A stretch of 5,342 nt of DNA from an uncultured Pseudomonadota bacterium (GTDB lineage: Bacteria > SAR324 > NAC60-12). Below the pieces are notes generated by a model. It did not search any database. It was not told the origin of the DNA and saw only the letters and a list, made by a program, of their open reading frames with translations. The position numbers and the translations under genes are program-made. Position 1 is the first letter of the stretch. Each line of letters opens with the position of its first letter. Of the stretch, positions 1 to 5,281 are shown in pieces. The DNA lies in the NCBI GenBank assembly GCA_913056375.1, contig CAJXNF010000233.1:1-5342 (forward strand), written 5' to 3'.

Positions 1-269
1 CCAATTCATGGGCTCAAGAACCCCCAATTCGGCAAAGGGCTCGGGCTGGATTAAAAATTCATCCAAATACGGACGATCCTGCTTTTCATCTAGTCGACCC
101 AATCAAATGCCAGCGGATGATGATCGAAGCTTTCGGTTACGGCATCGATGACCTCAAGAACTTTATGCTCAACGGCCTGGAAGGATCATGGCTTGATCAC
201 ACGACCAAAAGCAATTTGAGCAAGCAGTGGTCGGAAGAATTCGATGAGCAGCGACAAAAATATCTTTAA
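1..269 (+). CDS. Adenosine deaminase-family protein, C-terminal part (5' end outside window)
   Basis: This is the 3' end of a gene entering from the left. The frame is open from base 3 to the TAA at 267-269 and gives about 88 residues. It contains 'GLKIHPNTDDPAF', the end of the metal-dependent deaminase TIM barrel. The paired aspartates of NTDDP correspond to the metal- and substrate-binding aspartates of adenosine deaminase. Next comes 'AFGYGIDDLKNFMLNGLEGSWLD', matching the family's usual 'AFGLSLEDLKELALNGVEASFL' ending, and then a short charged tail. The family hydrolyses the 6-amino group of adenosine; relatives act on adenine, AMP or other aminopurines, and the substrate cannot be told from the C-terminus. 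The stop lies 15 nt before the SDR start, so it is probably in the same operon. The fold is well supported; the exact substrate is not. Confidence 0.82.
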   Translation, partial: NSWAQEPPIRQRARAGLKIHPNTDDPAFHLVDPIKCQRMMIEAFGYGIDDLKNFMLNGLEGSWLDHTTKSNLSKQWSEEFDEQRQKYL

Positions 270-284
270 AAACAGGATAATTTC

Positions 285-1052
285 TTGAGCCTACAATTGT
301 TTTCACTTGAAAACCAAATTGTGTTGATCACTGGATCCAGCCGGGGACTGGGCTGGTCGATGGCCAAGGCAGTTGCAGAAGCAGGAGCCACCGTCCTGCT
401 GCATGGCCGAGATGAAAACTTGCTAAAAGAGCGTCAGCAATATCTTCAAGAGTTGGGACAACAAGCTGAATACTATCTTTTTGATGTCACCAATGACGAG
501 GAGGTGCTTGCTGCTTTCGGAAAAATTCGGGAACAGTACGGTCGATTGGATGGCTTGATCAACAATGCTGGTATTCAACACCGCCGTCAGCTGACCGAAT
601 TTGAACTAGAAGATTTTGATCGGGTAGTGAGCACCAATCTCAGGGCGAGCTGGTTACTTTCTCGGGAAGCCGTGCGCTTGATGCAAGCTCAAGGATCAGG
701 GTCAATCGTCAATATTGCTTCGATCATGGGTCCTCAGGCTCGTAAGACCATCTCCGCCTACACTACCAGCAAAGCCGGAGTGGTTGGCTTGACCAAGGCT
801 CTGGCCGTTGAATTGGGACCACAGGGCATTCGCTGCAACGGCATTGCACCCGGCTTCTTTGCCACAGAGATGAATACCGCTCTCGTCAATGATTCCGAAT
901 TCACCGCTTTTGTTTCAGGACGAACCCCAATGCAGCGCTGGGGTGATCCCGATGAACTCGGTGGAGCCGCTGTCTTTCTGCTCTCCAAGGCGGCTTCTTA
1001 CGTAAATGGGAACGTGATCTTCGTAGATGGAGGATTGGCTTGCCAAGTCTGA
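285..1052 (+). CDS. Short-chain dehydrogenase/reductase, gluconate 5-dehydrogenase-like
   Basis: This 255-residue protein is a complete classical SDR, probably a cytosolic NAD(P)-dependent alcohol/ketone oxidoreductase. Seen in the sequence: the Rossmann motif TGSSRGLG (residues 16-23), NNAG (93-96), and the catalytic tetrad N118, S146, Y159 and K163 (YTTSK). PG follows at 189-190, and the family's C-terminal 'NGNVIFVDGG' at 241-250. The 'LFSLENQIVLITG' opening and 'LHGRD' after the second strand resemble gluconate 5-dehydrogenase (IdnO/Ga5DH type). R42 at that position favours NADP(H), by inference. The TTG start is preferred because AGGA at 274-277 lies 7 nt upstream and the first in-frame ATG (codon 26) would destroy the nucleotide-binding fold. 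It sits 15 nt after the deaminase gene and 37 nt before larB. The SDR family is certain; the sugar-acid substrate is a guess from similarity, and 3-oxoacyl-ACP reductase-like or other polyol activities remain possible. Confidence 0.9.
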   Translation: MSLQLFSLENQIVLITGSSRGLGWSMAKAVAEAGATVLLHGRDENLLKERQQYLQELGQQAEYYLFDVTNDEEVLAAFGKIREQYGRLDGLINNAGIQHRRQLTEFELEDFDRVVSTNLRASWLLSREAVRLMQAQGSGSIVNIASIMGPQARKTISAYTTSKAGVVGLTKALAVELGPQGIRCNGIAPGFFATEMNTALVNDSEFTAFVSGRTPMQRWGDPDELGGAAVFLLSKAASYVNGNVIFVDGGLACQV

Positions 1053-1089
1053 GAAATCTCAAAGAAGATGACTTTTCGAAGAGATCGGA

Positions 1090-1842
1090 ATGAACTCTTC
1101 GCAACTACTCCAACTGCTTGAATCTGTTGCAGAGGGAAGCCGATCCCCTGACTCAGCCCTGGAAAAACTAAGAACCTTTCAGGTAGAGAATTTAGGCTTT
1201 GCAGAAGTCGATCATCATCGACAGCTCCGCAATGGTTTTTCTGAAGTTGTTTATTGTGAAGGCAAAACCCCTGAACAAGTTGCTGAGATCTTTACTGCTC
1301 TGAATCGTGAAACACCAAACGCCTCGCTTCTTGGAACCAGAGCCAACGCAGCTCATTACAAAGCTGTTAAAAAAAACCTTGATGGATGCGGCTATTGCGA
1401 AGCCTCCAAGTGTCTTTACCTCGACCAAACTGAGGAAGAAAAACTCAAGGGCGATGTCTTGTTGGTCAGCGCGGGAACCACGGATCGTCCGGTCTTGCTA
1501 GAAGCCGCTCACACAGCCAGACTCACCGGAAGCAGAATCGAAGTGATGGAAGATTTGGGGGTTGCGGGTTTACAGCGGATTGTCTCTAGGCACGAGCGTT
1601 TGATCAAAGCTAGGGTGATTGTCGTTGCTGCAGGGATGGAAGCTGCTCTTCCAACAGTGGTAGCCGGACTTGTTTCCTGCCCAGTAATCGGCATACCCAC
1701 CTCAGTTGGCTATGGTACCTCTTTTGGTGGTGTGACGGCTTTGTTGGGCATGCTCAACAGCTGTGCTTCTAACCTTTGCTGCGTAAATATTGATGCTGGC
1801 TTCCGCGCAGGATATCTAGCTAGTTTGATCAACAGGAACTGA
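1090..1842 (+). CDS. larB: LarB: pyridinium-3,5-biscarboxylic acid mononucleotide synthase (NPN cofactor step 1)
   Basis: LarB starts nickel-pincer nucleotide synthesis. It carboxylates the pyridinium ring of nicotinic acid adenine dinucleotide and cleaves the phosphoanhydride, releasing AMP. At 250 residues the length is normal. The N-terminal domain carries 'VDHHRQLRNGFSEVVYCEGKTPEQ' (about 40-63). The C-terminal PurE-like domain begins near 'GDVLLVSAGTTDRPV' (121-135) and includes 'EVMEDLGVAGL' (151-161), 'VVAAGMEAALPTVVAGL' (178-194) and 'PTSVGYGTSFGGVTALLGML' (203-222). C225 in 'MLNSCA' matches the cysteine that binds the substrate ring covalently in studied LarB. A GAAGAGA element at 1078-1084 precedes the ATG by 5 nt. 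The stop overlaps the larC start by one base. Unusual features are cysteines at 56, 100, 103 and 108, and an A8 run at 1369-1376. Older annotations would call this an AIR carboxylase/PurE-like protein, but the larC and larE neighbours settle the assignment. Confidence 0.95.
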   Translation: MNSSQLLQLLESVAEGSRSPDSALEKLRTFQVENLGFAEVDHHRQLRNGFSEVVYCEGKTPEQVAEIFTALNRETPNASLLGTRANAAHYKAVKKNLDGCGYCEASKCLYLDQTEEEKLKGDVLLVSAGTTDRPVLLEAAHTARLTGSRIEVMEDLGVAGLQRIVSRHERLIKARVIVVAAGMEAALPTVVAGLVSCPVIGIPTSVGYGTSFGGVTALLGMLNSCASNLCCVNIDAGFRAGYLASLINRN

Positions 1843-3020
1843 TGCACCTTCATCTTCATTCTACTTCAGGGATCAGCGGGGATATGCTCGTTGGGGGTTT
1901 CTTGGGCTTGGGATTGCCCTTGGATTTCCTCCAGGAACAACTGGAAAAGTTGAATCTCGAAGGATGGGAAATTTCTCAGAAAAGCGTTGACAAACTTGGG
2001 GTTTCAGCCATTCAGTTCGAGGTTTCATACGAGGAACAACACCATCATCGACACCTCACAGATATTCTTGAAATTCTTGGCAAGTCAAAGCTTTCCCCAA
2101 AAGCAAAGTCCATCGCCGAAGATTTATTCCAATCATTGGGTCGTGCCGAATCATCAGTCCATCAAGTACCCATTGAGGAGGTTCACTTTCATGAAGTTGG
2201 CGCAGTCGATACCATCATTGACATTGTTTCCATTGCTGTCGCCATGGAATATTTTGAAATTGAGAGCGTCACAGCCAGCACCATTGTTGAAGGAGTGGGG
2301 AAAGTTAGATTTTCTCATGGAGAATGCGATCTCCCCGTTCCAGCTGTCAGAGAGCTATTAGGAGATATTCCCCTGCAAAGAATTCCTGTTTCTTCGGAAC
2401 TTGTTACTCCAACCGGTGCAGTTTTTCTCCAAAGATTTGTAGAATGTTTTTCAGATCTTTCTCCACTTCTTCAACCCAGAAAAGGAGTTGGCTGTGGAAC
2501 CAAGGATCTACCTCATCCCAATGTGCTGGAATTACAGCTAAGTGGGCAAAAGCTCATAGCGGAGGAAATCATAAGATTGGAAACAAACGTTGATGACCTC
2601 AGTCCTCAACTATTAGCTTCCTGTATCGAAAAAGCTCTAACTGCTGGAGCGTTGGACGGTTGGGCTAGCCCAGTTTTTGGTAAAAAGGGCCGGATTGGTC
2701 AGCAATTGGTCCTGCTTTGCTTGGAGAAAGATCGAGATTTACTGCTGGAAATTCTTTTGAAGGAATCTGGTAGTTTTGGGGTCCGTGTTCAAACTGTACA
2801 GCGACTAAAATTGGATTCAAAGCATGAAAACTTCTCCACAGAATGGGGAAATATTTCAATGAGATCAGGGTTTCTTGGTAAAGAGTGCTGGCAATGGAAA
2901 CCAGAGCATCGGGACATTGTCACTGCTGCAGATCGGACCGGCCAACCTCCGGTGTTCATCGAGGCTCAGGTTCGTCAAGCCTGGGGGGCAAAGTTGTTGG
3001 CGTCTGGGGATCAAAAATGA
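1842..3020 (+). CDS. larC: LarC: nickel-inserting pyridinium-3,5-bisthiocarboxylate nucleotide synthase (NPN cofactor step 3)
   Basis: LarC is the CTP-dependent cyclometallase that installs nickel in the bisthiocarboxylated mononucleotide and completes the NPN cofactor. The 392-residue protein has the family motifs in order: SGISGDML (9-16), the histidine run 'HHHRHLTDI' (67-75), 'VHFHEVGAVDTIIDIV' (114-129), 'SHGECDLPVPAV' (158-169), 'ELVTPTGA' (186-193), 'GVGCGTKD' (215-222), 'ETNVDDLSPQ' (247-256) and 'KKGRIG' (281-286). The motif HFHEVGAVD and the histidine run are likely metal-related by family knowledge. Both the N-terminal (LarC1-like) and C-terminal (LarC2-like) parts lie in one frame, unlike Lactiplantibacillus plantarum, where a ribosomal frameshift joins them. 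AGGAA at 1834-1838 sits just upstream of the ATG. The start shares one base with the larB stop (TGATG), and the end shares four with the larE start (ATGA), which suggests translational coupling. Confidence 0.95.
   Translation: MHLHLHSTSGISGDMLVGGFLGLGLPLDFLQEQLEKLNLEGWEISQKSVDKLGVSAIQFEVSYEEQHHHRHLTDILEILGKSKLSPKAKSIAEDLFQSLGRAESSVHQVPIEEVHFHEVGAVDTIIDIVSIAVAMEYFEIESVTASTIVEGVGKVRFSHGECDLPVPAVRELLGDIPLQRIPVSSELVTPTGAVFLQRFVECFSDLSPLLQPRKGVGCGTKDLPHPNVLELQLSGQKLIAEEIIRLETNVDDLSPQLLASCIEKALTAGALDGWASPVFGKKGRIGQQLVLLCLEKDRDLLLEILLKESGSFGVRVQTVQRLKLDSKHENFSTEWGNISMRSGFLGKECWQWKPEHRDIVTAADRTGQPPVFIEAQVRQAWGAKLLASGDQK
3006..3019 (+). promoter_or_regulatory. Ribosome binding site deciding the larE start
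   Basis: GGGGA at 3006-3010 lies 6 nt before the ATG at 3017-3019, which overlaps the larC stop TGA (3018-3020). This geometry supports the short 282-residue LarE over a start 132 bases upstream inside larC. The overlap suggests that larE is translated by ribosomes finishing larC. This is seen directly in the sequence; the coupling is inferred. Confidence 0.7.
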
Positions 3021-3865
3021 CAGTGTTCGAGGATTTAAAGCGACTCAACATAATCTTGGAGGGTACCAGTCCTCGCGTGGTGGCTTGTAGTGGGGGAGTT
3101 GATAGTATGTTACTAGCGACTCTGGCTCATCGTCAAAAACCTGAGGAAACCATTGTTGTGCATGCTGTTGGACCCGCAGTACCTGCTGCGGCTTCGACAA
3201 GAATTAAACGTTGGGCCCATCAAGAGAAATGGCAACTTCAACTGGTCAATGCAGGTGAATTTGATGATCCCGAATACTTGGCAAATCCAGTAAACCGTTG
3301 CTTTCATTGTAAGAAAAATCTTTACCGCACGCTTAGAGAAATTCGAGAGCAGTTAGATTCATCAAGCGTTTTGCTGAGTGGTACCAATCTAGATGATCTC
3401 GATGAATTTCGGCCCGGCTTAGAGGCTGCAAAACAGGCAGGAGTGAGACATCCTTTTGTGGAAGCATCCATCACAAAACCAAAACTACGTGAAATCGCCC
3501 GGCAGTCAGCTTTGCCATTTGCAGATTTACCTGCCGCACCGTGTCTAGCGAGTCGGCTCTACACAGGAACAAAAGTGCGGTCAGACTTGCTGCAACTGAT
3601 TGATCAAACTGAAGAATGGATTCGGGAAAAGACTGGCCTTGATGTCGTTCGTTGTCGAGTCCATCAACAGGAAATGCGTGTGGAAGTTGAGAATCCGAGT
3701 GTGATGGAGAAGCATCTTGAGCTTGTCCATAACTTGAGAGCTAGAGTTCTAGAGGCTTCAGACCACATCAATTCTGTAGTGATTGATCCAAAACCTTACC
3801 AACCAGGTCGGGCTTTTGTGAGAGGGGATCTCTCAGAAGACGCCCATTCAACAATAATCCAATGA
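3017..3865 (+). CDS. larE: LarE: ATP-dependent sulfur transferase (NPN cofactor step 2), three-cysteine type
   Basis: LarE adenylates the two carboxylates of the LarB product and replaces an oxygen on each with sulfur. The 282-residue protein has the PP-loop ATP pyrophosphatase motif SGGVDS (25-30), 'SGTNLDDLDEFRPGL' (121-135), 'HPFVEA' (145-150), 'APCLASR' (174-180) and a C-terminal 'YQPGRAF' (261-267). C176 aligns with the sulfur-donor cysteine of the L. plantarum enzyme. C95 and C98 in 'RCFHCKKNLY' add the two cysteines absent from that enzyme and present in LarE forms that hold a [4Fe-4S] cluster. The start is the ATG at 3017: GGGGA at 3006-3010 lies 6 nt upstream, it overlaps the larC stop as ATGA, and family similarity begins here. 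The frame stays open upstream to an ATG at 2885, but those 44 extra codons lie inside larC and resemble nothing in LarE. The AKR gene follows after 10 nt. Confidence 0.95.
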   Translation: MTVFEDLKRLNIILEGTSPRVVACSGGVDSMLLATLAHRQKPEETIVVHAVGPAVPAAASTRIKRWAHQEKWQLQLVNAGEFDDPEYLANPVNRCFHCKKNLYRTLREIREQLDSSSVLLSGTNLDDLDEFRPGLEAAKQAGVRHPFVEASITKPKLREIARQSALPFADLPAAPCLASRLYTGTKVRSDLLQLIDQTEEWIREKTGLDVVRCRVHQQEMRVEVENPSVMEKHLELVHNLRARVLEASDHINSVVIDPKPYQPGRAFVRGDLSEDAHSTIIQ

Positions 3866-3875
3866 TGGAGGCATC

Positions 3876-4742
3876 ATGACGATTGAGAGAAGAAAATTCG
3901 GTAGGACTGGACACCAAAGTAGCGCTGTGCTGTTTGGTGGCGCCGCATTGGGCCCCGTTGACCAAAGCACCGCTGACAAAGTTTTGGACTTGCTGCTCGA
4001 ATACGGGGTCAACCACATTGACACCGCTGCTAGCTATGGTGATTCGGAACTGCGAATTGGGCCTTGGATGAAGAAATATCGAAATCAATTTTTTCTCGCT
4101 ACCAAGACAGGGATTCGTGACTATGCAGGAGCCAAAGAGGAGATACATCGTTCACTGGACCGACTCTGCACAGATCATGTCGATTTGATCCAACTTCATG
4201 CGCTTTTTCACCCAGATGAGTGGGAGCAAGCCTTATCAGCTGGGGGAGCTTTGGAGGCTTGCATCGAAGCTCGGGAGGCAGGGCTCGTCAAGTTCATCGG
4301 GGTAACTGGACACAGTTGGAGCGTTGCCACCATGCACAAAAGGAGTCTGGGGCGCTTCAATTTTGATTCGGTGTTGATGCCCTGGAACTATTTCGCCTCT
4401 CAACACGAACCTTATGCGAGTGACTTCAAAGACACTTGGAATCTTTGCAAGGAACGAGATGTAGCCGTTCAAACCATCAAGAGTATTGCTCGTGGGCCTT
4501 GGGCAGCTGGGGTAGATAAATCCCACAACACTTGGTACCAACCACTTCAGGATGAAAAGGATATACAGCGAGCCGTTCACTGGTTGCTTTCCCACGATGG
4601 ACTCTTTCTGAATTCTGTGGGGGATGTGAATCTCTTACCACTGGTTCTGAAAGCAGCTGAAAACAGAGGAAAGCGCCCAAGTCGTAAGCAAATGGACGAT
4701 TTTAAGGAGAAAGCGGGTCTTGTTTCGATCTTTGGGATCTAA
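3876..4742 (+). CDS. Aldo/keto reductase family oxidoreductase
   Basis: This 288-residue protein is a predicted cytosolic NAD(P)H-dependent aldo/keto reductase. Seen in the sequence: the N-terminal 'RKFGRTGHQSSAVLFGGAALG' hairpin-and-strand opening, then the catalytic tetrad D49 and Y54 ('HIDTAASYG'), K77 ('LATKTG') and H108 ('LIQLHAL'). 'GLVKFIGVTGHS' (136-147) is a typical barrel strand. The C-terminal cofactor-binding part ('HWLLSHDGLFLNSVGDVNLL') is recognisable but departs from the usual consensus. There are no clustered cysteines, so it is not one of the ferredoxin-containing AKRs. GGAGG at 3867-3871 precedes the ATG by 4 nt. The gene begins 10 nt after larE and appears to end the operon. 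Substrate unknown; the location suggests a carbonyl compound related to the product of an NPN-dependent racemase or epimerase, which is inference only. Confidence 0.92.
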   Translation: MTIERRKFGRTGHQSSAVLFGGAALGPVDQSTADKVLDLLLEYGVNHIDTAASYGDSELRIGPWMKKYRNQFFLATKTGIRDYAGAKEEIHRSLDRLCTDHVDLIQLHALFHPDEWEQALSAGGALEACIEAREAGLVKFIGVTGHSWSVATMHKRSLGRFNFDSVLMPWNYFASQHEPYASDFKDTWNLCKERDVAVQTIKSIARGPWAAGVDKSHNTWYQPLQDEKDIQRAVHWLLSHDGLFLNSVGDVNLLPLVLKAAENRGKRPSRKQMDDFKEKAGLVSIFGI

Positions 4743-4873
4743 GCACTGATTTCTAAATCTATTTCGTTAAGAAAGTCTAATAGAAAGATTTGATTCATTG
4801 CTCCCGAGCAAGCTTGGTAGAGGTCAATAGGACATTGAGTGAATAGTTTCAGGAAGACTCTGGAATTGATCAA
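4743..4873. other. Intergenic stretch after the operon, with weak dyads and no clear promoter
   Basis: These 131 bases separate the AKR stop from the next start. They are more AT-rich than the flanking genes. An imperfect inverted repeat (AAATC at 4755-4759 and TTTC at 4762-4765 against GAAAGATTT at 4783-4791) could form a weak hairpin with a long loop and no T-run after it. TTGCTC (4798-4803) and GAGCAA (4806-4811) form a compact 6-bp dyad overlapping the palindrome CAAGCTTG (4809-4816). I find no convincing -35/-10 pair. Either could be a weak terminator or operator, but neither is strong. Confidence 0.4.
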
Positions 4874-5269
4874 TTGAGATCCGTTTTGGAAGGTCTCAAT
4901 AATGTCATTCAGAAGTCTAATTCGAAGGAGGCTACTCAAGCAATCAAGGAAGTTGAATCGGTGATTGGTGAGGTCCCAGGTAGCTATGGGATCAAATCTC
5001 CACTTAGCAAAGCCAGGAGACTTTTTCGCAAGGAAGAGCCCGACCGTGAAAAAGCCCTGGAATTCTTGAATGAGAGCCTTGAAGTTCTGACGTCTGAGAT
5101 TGCATGGAGAAAGGCGGCAAAGCTGAATGTCCTTCCTGCAGTTCGTGAGTATGCTGAATCTTTGAAGCCTACGATTGGCATCCGCTCACAACCAAGATTG
5201 AGTGTGGAGTTGGCTAAAGAGGTTTCAGCCTGTCAGGCTGATCACAGAGACGTATCGCTCTATTTTTAG
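4874..5269 (+). CDS. Hypothetical protein, helical, 131 residues
   Basis: I do not recognise this protein. The frame is open from a stop at 4844-4846 to TAG at 5267-5269. It contains no ATG in the first part, so TTG at 4874 is the likeliest start, with a minimal GGA at 4862-4864. AGGAAG at 4851-4856 is too far from it and would better suit a rare ATT at 4865; TTG at 4886 is another option. The sequence is charged and predicted mostly helical by eye: 'NNVIQKSNSKEATQAIKEVE' (9-28), a loop with 'GEVPGSYGIKSP' (32-43), 'KARRLFRKEEPDREKALEFL' (46-65) and 'SEIAWRKAAK' (74-83). The tail 'HRDVSLYF' is polar then aromatic. There is no signal peptide, membrane segment or metal motif, and only one cysteine (C120). 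It is probably soluble. It is separated from the operon by 131 nt and converges with pntB, so no function follows from context. It could also be a decayed fragment. Confidence 0.55.
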   Translation: MRSVLEGLNNVIQKSNSKEATQAIKEVESVIGEVPGSYGIKSPLSKARRLFRKEEPDREKALEFLNESLEVLTSEIAWRKAAKLNVLPAVREYAESLKPTIGIRSQPRLSVELAKEVSACQADHRDVSLYF

Positions 5270-5281
5270 AATAAATTCTAA
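5266..5281. terminator. Possible weak bidirectional terminator between converging genes
   Basis: A 7-bp AT-rich inverted repeat (TTAGAAT, AA, ATTCTAA) spans the stop codon of the hypothetical gene and ends just before the pntB stop. It follows a T-run at 5263-5267. The stem has almost no GC pairs and a 2-nt loop, so it is a poor intrinsic terminator. Its position in the 12-nt gap between convergent genes is the main reason to list it. Confidence 0.25.

Noticed and set aside
1987..2593. Two plus-strand open frames overlapping larC
   Set aside because: Both lie within the strongly supported larC in another frame, have biased serine/phenylalanine-rich composition and no recognisable motif.
2885..3016. 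Upstream extension of the larE frame to an ATG at 2885
   Set aside because: It lies wholly inside larC in another frame, its residues do not resemble LarE, and the ATG at 3017 has a good ribosome site and the typical ATGA overlap.
3768..4148. A 126-codon minus-strand frame spanning the larE-AKR junction
   Set aside because: It overlaps the ends of two well-supported genes and has no recognisable domain, so it is most likely a shadow frame.
4236..4595. A 119-codon minus-strand open frame opposite the AKR gene
   Set aside because: It is antisense to a complete AKR with an intact catalytic tetrad, and its translation shows no family features.
4755..4791. Hairpin after the AKR gene as an intrinsic terminator
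   Set aside because: The stem is AT-rich and bulged with a 17-nt loop and no T-tract after it, so I do not call it a terminator.
4739..4939. A minus-strand frame covering the intergenic stretch
   Set aside because: It runs into the start of the hypothetical gene, has no clear ribosome site and no similarity; composition fits non-coding AT-rich sequence.
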